Positions 17,763-26,260 of a stretch of 64,000 bases of DNA are shown here, piece after piece. Each line of letters starts with the position of its first letter. The stretch's first letter is position 1. Made by a program: the position numbers and the translations under genes. The DNA comes from an uncultured Clostridium sp. (GTDB taxonomy: Bacteria; Bacillota; Clostridia; Lachnospirales; Lachnospiraceae), in the NCBI GenBank assembly GCA_900547035.1, contig URFM01000008.1, forward strand, positions 25,465 through 89,464. Direction: 5' to 3'. The notes under the pieces were generated by a model that saw nothing but the letters and a program-made list of their open reading frames with translations, made no database searches and had not been told where the DNA came from.

Positions 17763-18707
17763 ATGTTAACTATCATACTGGGTATTTTTGAGGAAGGACT
17801 TGTATACGCTATTATGACCCTTGGCGTATACATCACCTACAAAATTCTGGATTTCCCGGACCTTTCCGTGGACGGCACATTTCCCCTGGGGGCGGCGATC
17901 ACAGCCGCCGGCATCGCCAACGGCTTTCCGGTCATCGGCTTTGTCTCCCCGGTCCTGGCTCTGGCCCTCTCCTTTTTCGCCGGAGTCCTGGCCGGCTGCA
18001 TCACCGGACTAATCCATGTAAAATTAAAAGTACGGGACCTTTTCTCAGGCATCATTGTCATGACCGCCCTCTACTCCATCAATCTGAAAATCGCAGGGAG
18101 AGCCAATCTTCCCATTTTCAGCCAGGATACCATCTTCCGAAACGAGTTTCTGGACCGCATTGTGCCTGAGGCCTTAAAGCCCTACACAGTTTTAATCATC
18201 CTGATTCTCATTGTAGCCATTTGCAAGATTTTTCTGGATCTTTACTTAAATACCCGATCCGGCTATCTGCTGCGGGCTGCGGGGGACAACGATGTGCTGG
18301 TCACCTCTTTGGCCAAGGATAAAGGCTTTGTAAAAATCATCGGTCTCTCCCTGGCCAACGGCTTTACCGCCCTGGCGGGAAGCATCTACTGCCAGCAGAA
18401 AGGATTCTTTGAGAGCTCTCTGGGAACCGGAACCATGGTCATCGGCCTGGCAAACGTCATCATCGGAACCCAGCTTTTTAAACATCTGGGATTTTTCAAA
18501 GCCACCACTGCCGTCATTTTCGGCTCCATCATTTACAAGGCCTGCGTGTCCATCGCCTTAAACCTGGGCGGTCAGTTCCGTATAGGAGATTATTTGATTA
18601 CCATCCCCATTACCGCCTCGGACTTAAAGCTGATTACCTCCATCCTGTTTTTGGTAATCCTGGTAGTCAGCAACAGCAAGAGAAAGAAGGTGAAAGTCCA
18701 TGCTTGA
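17763..18707 (+). CDS. trpY: ABC transporter permease, predicted tryptophan (TrpY-like)
   Basis: The 314-residue hydrophobic protein belongs to the branched-chain amino acid/ribose-type permease superfamily (BPD_transp_2), with about eight to nine membrane helices and the ITYKILDFPDLSVDGTFPLGAAI N-terminal region typical of TrpY-like permeases. It starts 20 bases after trpX with GGAGG upstream, and its 3' end overlaps trpZ by 8 bases, which suggests coupled translation. The substrate is inferred from the T-box. Confidence 0.88.
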   Translation: MLTIILGIFEEGLVYAIMTLGVYITYKILDFPDLSVDGTFPLGAAITAAGIANGFPVIGFVSPVLALALSFFAGVLAGCITGLIHVKLKVRDLFSGIIVMTALYSINLKIAGRANLPIFSQDTIFRNEFLDRIVPEALKPYTVLIILILIVAICKIFLDLYLNTRSGYLLRAAGDNDVLVTSLAKDKGFVKIIGLSLANGFTALAGSIYCQQKGFFESSLGTGTMVIGLANVIIGTQLFKHLGFFKATTAVIFGSIIYKACVSIALNLGGQFRIGDYLITIPITASDLKLITSILFLVILVVSNSKRKKVKVHA

Positions 18708-19473
18708 GCTGAAGCATATCCATAAATATTACAACGCCGGCACGGTAAACGAGATGTGTCTCTTTCAGGACTTTAACCTGACCATCAAGGACCGTCAGTT
18801 CGTCTCCGTTGTGGGAAGCAACGGCTCGGGAAAGACCTCCATGCTGAACTTAATCTGCGGGAGCATCCCCCTGGACGACGGACAGATTTTCATCGGAGGA
18901 AAAGATATTACAAAAATGCCGGAATACAAGCGGCAGCGCCGCATCGGACGGGTTTACCAGAATCCCGCCATGGGTACCTGCCCCTCGATGACCATCCTGG
19001 AAAATATGTCCCTGGCGGACAATAAGGGCAAATCCTTTAACCTCCGCCCCGGCACCAGCCGCCAGCGCATCGACTTTTACCGGGAAAGCCTTCATTCTCT
19101 CGGACTGGGGCTGGAGGATAAAATGGATGTAAAAGTGGGCGTTCTCTCCGGCGGACAGCGTCAGGCCATGGCCCTGCTGATGTCCACCATGACCCCCATC
19201 GAGTTCCTGATTCTGGATGAACACACCGCCGCCCTGGACCCCAAAACCGCGGAAACCATTATGGAACTGACAGGAAAGATTGTAAAGGAAAAACAGCTGA
19301 CCACCATCATGGTGACCCATAACCTGCGGTACGCTGTGGAGTACGGCGACCGGCTTTTGATGATGCACCAGGGGGAAGCGGTTCTGGATGTGGAGGGAGA
19401 AGGGAAAAAGCAGATTGAGATCGACCATCTTTTAAAGAAATTTAACGAAATCAGCATTGAATGCGGCAACTGA
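18700..19473 (+). CDS. trpZ: ABC transporter ATP-binding protein, predicted tryptophan (TrpZ-like)
   Basis: The 257-residue ATPase has Walker A VGSNGSGKTS, the Q-loop VYQNPAMGTCPSM, the ABC signature LSGGQRQAMALLM, Walker B FLILDEHTAALD and the switch histidine in MVTHNLRYAVEYGD. It powers the TrpXY importer. The start overlaps the end of trpY by 8 bases, so there is no separate promoter. Confidence 0.92.
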   Translation: MLELKHIHKYYNAGTVNEMCLFQDFNLTIKDRQFVSVVGSNGSGKTSMLNLICGSIPLDDGQIFIGGKDITKMPEYKRQRRIGRVYQNPAMGTCPSMTILENMSLADNKGKSFNLRPGTSRQRIDFYRESLHSLGLGLEDKMDVKVGVLSGGQRQAMALLMSTMTPIEFLILDEHTAALDPKTAETIMELTGKIVKEKQLTTIMVTHNLRYAVEYGDRLLMMHQGEAVLDVEGEGKKQIEIDHLLKKFNEISIECGN

Positions 19474-19505
19474 TGTCATGGACAGCCGTATGTACGCAAA
19501 AAGGA

Positions 19506-19550
19506 GCTCCGCCATTGGATTTGATTTCCTGGCGGAGCCCTTTTCGTTTT
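19506..19550 (+). terminator. Terminator between trpZ and the convergent lipoprotein gene
   Basis: GCTCCGCCA (19506-19514) and TGGCGGAGC (19530-19538) form a perfect 9-bp stem followed by CCTTTTCGTTTTT on the plus strand. On the minus strand it is followed by CTCCTTTTTG, so it can serve both converging units. Confidence 0.82.
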
Positions 19551-20314
19551 TATCCTTCCTGCTGGGTCGGCTGCTCCTCTGAGGCAAACAGCACAATCTT
19601 GGAAGCTACATTATCATCGTCGGACCAAATCAGGCATTTCTTGCCCTCGTTCAAGTCAGACAGAGTCACCATATTCCGGGTCAGATAGGGAAGGATCTGG
19701 CAGTCCTGAGCAATCTCATACTCCACACCTTCTGTCGTGGTCAGCACTGCTGTGCCAGAAGACGCATCCGCAACCACGCCCTTAATTTCCACATAATCCG
19801 GAACCTTAAAGTCTGCCGGAATCTGGCAGAGAATTAATTCCGCATTGCTGATGGGCGGAAGGCTCATGGTCATCGCCGGTCCCACATAAGCGTAGACGGT
19901 GCTCCCGTCCTCCAAATCATCCAGCAGAACCGGATATCCGTTCACCGCATCCAAAATCAAGGTTTCCTCTGAAATATTCAGAATTACCTCTCCTGTATAT
20001 GTACCAATGGATGCCCCCTCAGAAGGAGCGCTCTCCGGCTGGCTGTCAATGGAAAGGCGGCCGTCCTCCGTGTGGGTTACAGGACCTCTGAGGATGACGG
20101 GGCTTAATGCGGGCGTCTGGGACTCCTCCAGACTTTCGATGGTACCGTCCACCGTTTCAATCACTGTGGTTTCTTCTGTCTCCGCCGTCTGTGCAGCGGA
20201 CTCCATCTGGGTGCTTTCCTGTGTGGAAGCAGAACTGGTCTGCGCAGAGCAGCCTGCAGTACCAATCACACCTGCAGCCAACAGTCCTATTACAAATACA
20301 CGATTTCTTCTCAT
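19550..20314 (-). CDS. Secreted lipoprotein of unknown function
   Basis: The 254-residue protein has a lipoprotein signal peptide (VIGLLAAGVIGTAGCSAQ) with Cys near residue 22, then a Ser/Thr/Glu linker. The remainder (about 65-250) is predicted mostly beta, with TYTGEVILNISEETLILD, GSTVYAYVGPAMTMSLPP and VEIKGVVADASSGTAVLTT segments that suggest two small OB- or copper-amine-oxidase-like beta modules. I do not recognise a named family. It has its own promoter and shares a terminator with trpXYZ. Confidence 0.75.
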   Translation of the reverse strand: MRRNRVFVIGLLAAGVIGTAGCSAQTSSASTQESTQMESAAQTAETEETTVIETVDGTIESLEESQTPALSPVILRGPVTHTEDGRLSIDSQPESAPSEGASIGTYTGEVILNISEETLILDAVNGYPVLLDDLEDGSTVYAYVGPAMTMSLPPISNAELILCQIPADFKVPDYVEIKGVVADASSGTAVLTTTEGVEYEIAQDCQILPYLTRNMVTLSDLNEGKKCLIWSDDDNVASKIVLFASEEQPTQQEG

Positions 20315-20381
20315 CGATCATTCTCCTCACTTTCTATTCTGACAAAATCGCTGTCTTTCGTATCTTGCCATTACACTTAGG

Positions 20382-20410
20382 AGTATATATGATCGACGCA
20401 TATTCTCCAA
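20382..20410 (-). promoter_or_regulatory. Promoter of the lipoprotein gene
   Basis: On the minus strand, TTGGAG and TATACT with a 17-base spacer, about 65 bases before the start codon. There is no terminator between the upstream PTS operon end (20439) and this promoter. Confidence 0.55.
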
Positions 20411-20438
20411 TAAACTTTTTCTTAAAATTTCCTACGAA

Positions 20439-20855
20439 TTAGTGGAGTGTCTCAAAAACGTTCTTAAAACTTATCACTTTCAATGCTTCCCTCGCCTTTT
20501 CCAATATTTCTTCTATGTTGGCCGAATCGTATGTATCCAAAAGCATTGCCAGTTGAAGAACCAACGGAAGATTCACTCCCGTTATTACTGTGTATTGATT
20601 TTCATATGCGACCTTTACCGCCATTTTAAATGGAGTTCCGCCTTCTATATCAGTCAAGATTAAAATCTCGTCATGTTTCTCAAACTTCTTGGCTGCTAAA
20701 ATAATTTGGGCTTCCAGCTCTTCTTCCGCCATTCCAACCGGAAATTCAATTTCACAGAAGTCCTGTATGTCACCCATCAACATTCTCATTGGACTAAGCA
20801 AACCTTGGGCAAATGTACCGTGTCCAACTACAATCATTCCGACTCTTCTTTTCAT
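20439..20855 (-). CDS. PTS EIIA component, mannose/fructose/sorbose class
   Basis: The 138-residue cytoplasmic domain matches the EIIA-Man family, with the phosphorylated His12 in VVGHGTFAQG and the LTDIEGGTPFKMAV segment. It receives phosphate from HPr and passes it to the IIB protein encoded upstream in the operon. Its start shares one base with the stop of the SgcQ-like gene (TAATG), implying coupled translation. It is the last gene of the nine-gene operon starting at the GntR gene. Confidence 0.92.
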   Translation of the reverse strand: MKRRVGMIVVGHGTFAQGLLSPMRMLMGDIQDFCEIEFPVGMAEEELEAQIILAAKKFEKHDEILILTDIEGGTPFKMAVKVAYENQYTVITGVNLPLVLQLAMLLDTYDSANIEEILEKAREALKVISFKNVFETLH

Positions 20856-21658
20856 TACCCAATCCCTCTTGTCCTTATTTTTCGTGCTTCCTCTATTTCA
20901 CTAAGGAACATCCGGGCTCTCTTCGGGTCAATCGGATTGCGCATATCTCCATTTTTTATCCAAGTAGCTACACTGACTCCGTCATAAAACGTCAACAGAC
21001 GCCGAACATTTTCACCCGTGGCTCCCCCTCCTAAAAACACCGGAATTTCCGGCAATTTTTTCTTAACTGCCTGCACATATTCCAGGCTTTCTTCCGTATT
21101 CGAACCGCTGATAAAAATCCCATCTGCAAAAGCGCTCTTTATTACATCAACCGCTGCTTCCGGCTTAGGCTTGGGCGCTAAGTATGTACTGTTAATTTCC
21201 TGAACATCCGCATATACCGGAATCCTGCTCCCCAGACGCTTGCGAATATTGCAGATCGCCTCACATTGGCCGAACATAAATCCGCAATTTGCAATACTGA
21301 CCCCTGTATAGAGATGTTCTACTCGCACAAAATCCGCTTCTGCTGCTTCTGCCACTGCCAATGAAGCGACTCCGTCCCAATTGACCAAAACACCGATTAT
21401 AAGGTCCGAAAACGCTCTTCTGACCTCGGTCCCCAAGCGCGTCATATACGCTATGGTTTCCGGCCTTGCCTGCTGGCCAACAGGTCCGTCATGCATATTT
21501 TGAAGGATAAATCCATCAAACCCCATTTCCGCAATCATGGCGGCCTCTGTCATTACGCCGTTCAAAATTTCCCGAAATGTTTTACCTTGATTCAAATAGC
21601 TCCCTGGCATTGCTTCCGGCTGGAGCATCACCAATGCCAACGGATATTCTCTCTTCAT
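20855..21658 (-). CDS. BtpA/SgcQ family TIM-barrel protein
   Basis: The 267-residue protein matches the BtpA/SgcQ family by its VMLQPEAMPGS start, GFDGFILQNMHDGP, VGVLVNWDGVASLAVAEAAEADFVRVEHL-like core (visible as GVLVNWDGVASLAVAEAA) and the VFLGGGATGENV phosphate-binding-like loop. Members have an incomplete functional record: BtpA was linked to photosystem I assembly in cyanobacteria and SgcQ lies in a cryptic E. coli PTS operon. The fold and loop are compatible with a sugar-phosphate aldolase or isomerase. ATGA overlap with the eIF2B-like gene upstream. Confidence 0.85.
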   Translation of the reverse strand: MKREYPLALVMLQPEAMPGSYLNQGKTFREILNGVMTEAAMIAEMGFDGFILQNMHDGPVGQQARPETIAYMTRLGTEVRRAFSDLIIGVLVNWDGVASLAVAEAAEADFVRVEHLYTGVSIANCGFMFGQCEAICNIRKRLGSRIPVYADVQEINSTYLAPKPKPEAAVDVIKSAFADGIFISGSNTEESLEYVQAVKKKLPEIPVFLGGGATGENVRRLLTFYDGVSVATWIKNGDMRNPIDPKRARMFLSEIEEARKIRTRGIG

Positions 21659-22623
21659 TTTTTTCTCCCTCCCAAGCTAACCTTTTCTTCATAGGCCAAC
21701 GCAGCCTGAAACATAGCAGCCGCCGGGATTAACCCCTGCTCCGTAACAAACCCTTCGATATGCCGAGGTGGAATACGCACCAACTCCAAAGAATGAAAAT
21801 CAACTTTTTCTTTGATCGACTCATCCCAGCCCTCGGCAAGCCTTTGCGCTAAATCTGCCTCGATTACCTCCTTAAATACTCCCTGGCAGAATCTCATATC
21901 CACTTTCAAAAAGGGAGTTAACACATAATAAGGCACATCATACAGATCGCTGATTTCCGCCAGAAGGTCCGACCCCACCGTATTAAATGCGGAGCCATCC
22001 GGGTAAAATGTTTCCGCGCCAATCAATACCGCATCAATCTTGCGAATAACTGTCAGCATAGCTGCATCCGCAATAAAGTGGACTTTATGTCCCGCTGTCA
22101 CAAAAGGCTTTACAAATGGTTTTCCTCCATCGATTACACGGCTTTCCGGGATATAAACTTCCACTGGCGTTTCCAAAGCCGCAACGCATTTTTCTACCGT
22201 ACTGGAATAATCATATACCATTAATGTTTTTATATGCTTTCTGTCCACAATATTTTTAAAGCAAGAAATAATCCTCTGCGTATCCTTTTTGGAAGATTCA
22301 AAATATTCTTTTATACTATTTTCGATACATTCCCCGGTATCTTTGACTTCTGAGTTCTTGCACAGAGGGCCAAGCATCAAGTTAATCGCGTTAATGATCG
22401 CATAACTTGATTTCCCCCTCGTTTCCTTAAAATAGTCCCCCACCAGCAGGCATCGTTTCAGTTTTTCCTCATCCGGAAGTTCCTCTCTTCCAACCGCTGT
22501 GAACATATCTCCGATCATGCGTATATGACGGCTTGCTCCCAACACTCTACCTAAAGCAATGTCATCAAACTGACTCTGAACTTTATAAGGCAGCAGTCCT
22601 CTTACCTCATCCCTTTTCAGCAC
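21655..22623 (-). CDS. eIF2B alpha/beta/delta-like protein, possible sugar-phosphate isomerase
   Basis: The 322-residue protein has an N-terminal helical region and a C-terminal Rossmann-like domain with VYIPESRVIDGGKPFV, AVLIGAETFYPDGSAFNTVGSDLLA and VPYYVLTPFLKVD. These match the IF-2B family (PF01008), which in bacteria includes methylthioribose-1-phosphate isomerase and ribose-1,5-bisphosphate isomerase. The GAETFYPDGS...N..GS pattern corresponds to the usual GADAIxxDGSVxNKxGT catalytic Asp region. In a PTS operon it plausibly isomerises an aldose phosphate. The start appears to be GTG, with GGGGG upstream. Confidence 0.78.
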   Translation of the reverse strand: MLKRDEVRGLLPYKVQSQFDDIALGRVLGASRHIRMIGDMFTAVGREELPDEEKLKRCLLVGDYFKETRGKSSYAIINAINLMLGPLCKNSEVKDTGECIENSIKEYFESSKKDTQRIISCFKNIVDRKHIKTLMVYDYSSTVEKCVAALETPVEVYIPESRVIDGGKPFVKPFVTAGHKVHFIADAAMLTVIRKIDAVLIGAETFYPDGSAFNTVGSDLLAEISDLYDVPYYVLTPFLKVDMRFCQGVFKEVIEADLAQRLAEGWDESIKEKVDFHSLELVRIPPRHIEGFVTEQGLIPAAAMFQAALAYEEKVSLGGRKK

Positions 22624-22637
22624 AACATCGTACCCCC

Positions 22638-23372
22638 TTACACGTTTAAAGACAGCAGCTTTTCCGCATTTTCTTTAAACATTTTTCTCCGGTAATTTTC
22701 ACTTAATTTTAATAGCTGAAATGTATCGATGGAACACTTGGTAATCTGATTTGGATAGTTGGAGCCGAACAAAAATTTTTCCGCCGGGAGTTTTCCAAAA
22801 GCTTCATGAAGAACCTGCATTTCCGTCTGCCCGGAGGTCTCACACATTACATTGTCATATGAAGCAATAAACGGAATGCTGCCGTATCCAAAGTCAATGC
22901 CTCCGATGTGAAGTATTACAAACGTCAGCTTTGGATGTCTTTTAATATATTTTTCCCACTGCTGAGGCATGGTTCTTGGTCCCCATCCTGCAAAAAGTTT
23001 TACCGGCAGGCCTCTCTGTTCCGCAATGTCAAAAATTGGTTCCAAATGGGGTTCATACTCTTCCGGCAGGAAGCCGTATTCCCACGAGTTAAATTCCAGC
23101 GCTTTAACCTCCGGAACAGCCGATACCCGCTCTGCTTCCTGGATGCAGTCATCCTCTTTCGGATTGATAACTGCACATGCCATCAGTCGTTCCGGGTACT
23201 GTCTGACATATGAAATCATGGCATCATTTTGATCCCGGATGCTCTTTCCCTTTAATGTGGATATCATCCGCACCCCAATTCCATTAGCGTCCATATCCTG
23301 AATTATGCTTTCAATATCATATTTTTTGGTAATCAAATCTCTCTCTACATGTGCGTGGAAGTCAATGATCAT
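22638..23372 (-). CDS. Amidohydrolase-superfamily metal-dependent hydrolase (first of two in the PTS operon)
   Basis: The 244-residue protein is an Amidohydro_2-type TIM barrel. It starts MIIDFHAHV, giving the HxH metal motif, has a third histidine candidate in FVILHIGG and a late acidic region FLFGSNYPN. Relatives act as hydrolases, lactonases or decarboxylases on small cyclic substrates. It lies between the IID gene and the eIF2B-like gene. The Asp usually found in the last motif (GTDWP/GSDYP) is Asn here (GSNYP), which may change metal use or activity. Confidence 0.82.
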   Translation of the reverse strand: MIIDFHAHVERDLITKKYDIESIIQDMDANGIGVRMISTLKGKSIRDQNDAMISYVRQYPERLMACAVINPKEDDCIQEAERVSAVPEVKALEFNSWEYGFLPEEYEPHLEPIFDIAEQRGLPVKLFAGWGPRTMPQQWEKYIKRHPKLTFVILHIGGIDFGYGSIPFIASYDNVMCETSGQTEMQVLHEAFGKLPAEKFLFGSNYPNQITKCSIDTFQLLKLSENYRRKMFKENAEKLLSLNV

Positions 23373-23399
23373 GGCTGCTCTGCTTCATCCTTTCTCCAG

Positions 23400-24236
23400 T
23401 TATGACAAAATTCCCAAATAAACGCAAACAATTCCCAATACCATCGTTCCGACCATCAGCAAAATCGGGGAAACTTTTTTCTTAGTCATCAGATAATACA
23501 TCAGAAGAGTATAGAGCAACGGAATCAAATTAGGCATAATCCCATCCAGGACGCTCTGCAATTCTATGGTTGTCTCTTCTGTCTGATAGACAATTGGAGT
23601 GGAACAATAGACCAAGGAGGAAATGAAGCCTCCGCAAACGATGAATGCGGCAATTGCAGCGTATTTCGTCAGCTTATCCAGTATTCCGCCTTCCTGCATG
23701 CCTGCTACCAAATGCATTCCGCTGGAATATCCTTTAAATATTCCGAAATAGCGGACAATCATCACAACTGACAACATAACCAGTAAAAAAATCGCCGGTC
23801 CGGCCACACTGGTATAACCGCTGGCCGCAGCTAAGGAACAAGCGATTCCGGCCATAATCGGTCTCAAGGTACCATGAATCAAAGAGTCTCCGATGCCTGC
23901 AAGAGGTCCCATCAAAGCCACTTTAATCGCATTAATTGAATCCGGCTCAATATCCTTCTCAATCGCCAGTCGTTCCTCCATAGCCGCAGAAACACCTACG
24001 CAAAAGGCCGCCATACGGCCTTCCGTCAAGAACAGCTGCGTATGTCTGGTATACGCCTCGGCTTTCTCCTCCTTGGTTTCATAGACTTTCTCAATCACAG
24101 GAATCATTGCCTGGGTATAACCGGGAGCTTCCTGTTTTGTCACACTGCATCCGCTCTCAATAGCTAAAGAATACAGCAATACTTTCCATAAGTCATGCCG
24201 GTTTAAACGTCTTTCGTCTTTGTTCATCTCACCCAT
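23400..24236 (-). CDS. PTS EIID component, mannose class
   Basis: The 278-residue membrane protein has the EIID-Man signatures AFCVGVSAAMEE, ALMGPLAGIGDSLIHGTLRPI and a C-terminal helix anchor. It forms the membrane channel with EIIC. GAAAGGAGAAG precedes the start. It follows IIC by 24 bases in the order IIB-IIC-IID. Confidence 0.93.
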   Translation of the reverse strand: MGEMNKDERRLNRHDLWKVLLYSLAIESGCSVTKQEAPGYTQAMIPVIEKVYETKEEKAEAYTRHTQLFLTEGRMAAFCVGVSAAMEERLAIEKDIEPDSINAIKVALMGPLAGIGDSLIHGTLRPIMAGIACSLAAASGYTSVAGPAIFLLVMLSVVMIVRYFGIFKGYSSGMHLVAGMQEGGILDKLTKYAAIAAFIVCGGFISSLVYCSTPIVYQTEETTIELQSVLDGIMPNLIPLLYTLLMYYLMTKKKVSPILLMVGTMVLGIVCVYLGILS

Positions 24237-24260
24237 AATTCTTCTCCTTTCCCAGCAAAC

Positions 24261-24998
24261 CTATGCTTCTTTTTTATCGGCGTAATACGTCAGCGCTACG
24301 CATACAACCGCAACCACCGCAATACCAATCATATTTACCCCTAAATACGAGGCAAAGAAGAATCCAACCAGGAAATACGGCCACGCCTGCCGGCTCTTAA
24401 TCGTACTTAAAAGCAGCGCTACGCCTACCGCCCCAATCAAACCACCGCCGGCAGCAATTCCTGAAATCACCTTTTCCGGAATAAAATCAATAATCGCCTG
24501 TACATAACTTGCCCCAAAATATACTGCAATAAATGCCGGAAGTCCAAACAAAACGTATTCTACAAAACTGGGAATAATGCTGGTCCAAAGAATAATCCCC
24601 TTAGGATTTGCCTCCGCAGCCGCCTGTTCTACTTTTCTCTGCGTAAGCTCATAAATGGTAGTATTTCTCGTCTGCCTAAAGATCTGACCAATTACCGCAA
24701 TAGGCAAAGCAGTCGCAATTCCAATCTCCGTATTTCCTGCCAGACAAGCAAATGCTGTCGCAATAGCGGAACTTAATACCTCGTCTGGCGGAATAGCTAC
24801 CCCCACAAATACTACTGCCAAAAACATCAGTTCAACTGATGCACCAACTTGCAGTCCGATGCTTAAATCCCCCATCACCAATCCTACCAGCGGTCCAATG
24901 CAGATTGGCCGGTAAATAAAAGAGTGCAGAAACGCTTTATCCAGAAACCCAATCCACACAATCAGAGATACCAATATTGCCTGAATCAATAAACTCAT
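24261..24998 (-). CDS. PTS EIIC component, mannose class
   Basis: The 245-residue protein has about seven membrane helices and the EIIC-Man features VGLVMGDLSIGLQVGA, LMFLAVVFVGVAIPPDEVLSS and GNTEIGIATALPIAVIGQI, split over helices. It binds and translocates the sugar. It follows IIB after 21 bases with GGAGGGG upstream. Confidence 0.93.
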   Translation of the reverse strand: MSLLIQAILVSLIVWIGFLDKAFLHSFIYRPICIGPLVGLVMGDLSIGLQVGASVELMFLAVVFVGVAIPPDEVLSSAIATAFACLAGNTEIGIATALPIAVIGQIFRQTRNTTIYELTQRKVEQAAAEANPKGIILWTSIIPSFVEYVLFGLPAFIAVYFGASYVQAIIDFIPEKVISGIAAGGGLIGAVGVALLLSTIKSRQAWPYFLVGFFFASYLGVNMIGIAVVAVVCVALTYYADKKEA

Positions 24999-25019
24999 TA
25001 TAACCCCTCCAATCCAACA

Positions 25020-25508
25020 TTAATATTTTTTCAATAGTTCTGCCCCGTCTTTTGACCTCTCCGTAGGGATTGCTCTAACATCCAGCTGAATTCCCATTTT
25101 CAGCAGTTCCCTCATAGCTGCCGCATCCCTTTCTTCAAGATAAATATAGTCTAATACTTTCTTTCTCCCCGTTTCTGATTTGGAGTTACTGATATTGCCA
25201 ATATTAATCGTTTTAATTTCAAATCCCATCTTCAAAAACTGCCTGGCCTCCTCCGGATTTCTCATTAACAGAAGAACATTGTCATTGGTCGTATCTGTTT
25301 GAATCCGCTTTATTCCATCTTCCTTACTCAATATTTCCAGCTTAATTCCGCTGGGAACCGCCAGCTTCAGCAGCATCTGTTGTATGGAATCACCAGCCGC
25401 CTTATCATCTACTACAAGAATTCTTTTTGCTTCCGCATAATCAATCCATCTGGTTATAATCTGTCCATGAATCAAACGATCATCTACCCGCATTACCGTT
25501 ACCCGCAT
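25020..25508 (-). CDS. PTS EIIB component, mannose/sorbose class
   Basis: The 162-residue cytoplasmic domain has the EIIB-Man active-site loop RVDDRLIHGQIITRW with phosphorylated His14. It transfers phosphate from EIIA to the incoming sugar. It is followed directly by IIC. The separate IIA gene lies at the other end of the operon, as in several mannose-class systems. Confidence 0.93.
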   Translation of the reverse strand: MRVTVMRVDDRLIHGQIITRWIDYAEAKRILVVDDKAAGDSIQQMLLKLAVPSGIKLEILSKEDGIKRIQTDTTNDNVLLLMRNPEEARQFLKMGFEIKTINIGNISNSKSETGRKKVLDYIYLEERDAAAMRELLKMGIQLDVRAIPTERSKDGAELLKKY

Positions 25509-25529
25509 CGTTTCACCTCCCGTCTTTAT

Positions 25530-26258
25530 CTAAACGCTCCACAAATATTCCGCGTTTTTATAATAGATATCCTCTAACTCCCAGTCCTTTAAGCCCAGAA
25601 ATGTCAATTTTTCAATTTCAACATTTGTAGGTTTATAGGGCCAATCTGTTCCAAACACAATTCTCTTTGAATCGATTTCCCGAACCGCCTTTTTCAAATT
25701 CGGATACTCCATCTGACAAGAGGTTTCCAGCCAGATATTCTGAAGATCTCTTACTGCCTCAATCGTACTGTAGCCAAATTCCCTGCAGCCCATATGAGTA
25801 AAAAGTACTCTTAATTTCGGATGGGCTTTTGCGTATTCAATCCAAGGGAATGGTGTACACAGCGGAGAGGTTCCGACATGAACCTGTATATGTACGCCAT
25901 ATTTTTCAATCGCCGTTAATATCCCATCAATCTGAGGACAATTATCGCTGTAATACCCATGTTTCCACGGATGAAATTTTACGCCATTCATTTTGTAATA
26001 CCCTAAACAGCGGTCAATTTCATCATAGGCATCCGGCGCTTTCGGATTAATGAATGCATACCCCATCACAACTCCCGGGAATTCCAGCATTGCTGCATGA
26101 ACAAGATCATTCTGCACCCTCGTGCTGGTTCCGGATAAGCTGCTGATCCCCACTTTTGAAATACCGAAACTTTGCAGCTCCTCCACCAGCATCTTCGCGC
26201 TGTTTTCTTCACCCGAGCTTGTTTTCCCCAGATGGGAATGCACGTCGTACATTTTCAT
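25530..26258 (-). CDS. Amidohydrolase-superfamily metal-dependent hydrolase (second in the PTS operon)
   Basis: The 242-residue Amidohydro_2-type protein starts MKMYDVHSHLG with the HxH motif, has GVKFHPWKHGY, IQVHVGTSP, VLFTHMGC and the terminal RIVFGTDWPYKP with the catalytic Asp intact. It is only distantly similar to the other amidohydrolase of the operon. It starts 2 bases after the GntR stop. The presence of the full metal ligand set suggests it is the active partner. Confidence 0.84.
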   Translation of the reverse strand: MKMYDVHSHLGKTSSGEENSAKMLVEELQSFGISKVGISSLSGTSTRVQNDLVHAAMLEFPGVVMGYAFINPKAPDAYDEIDRCLGYYKMNGVKFHPWKHGYYSDNCPQIDGILTAIEKYGVHIQVHVGTSPLCTPFPWIEYAKAHPKLRVLFTHMGCREFGYSTIEAVRDLQNIWLETSCQMEYPNLKKAVREIDSKRIVFGTDWPYKPTNVEIEKLTFLGLKDWELEDIYYKNAEYLWSV

Positions 26259-26260
26259 TG

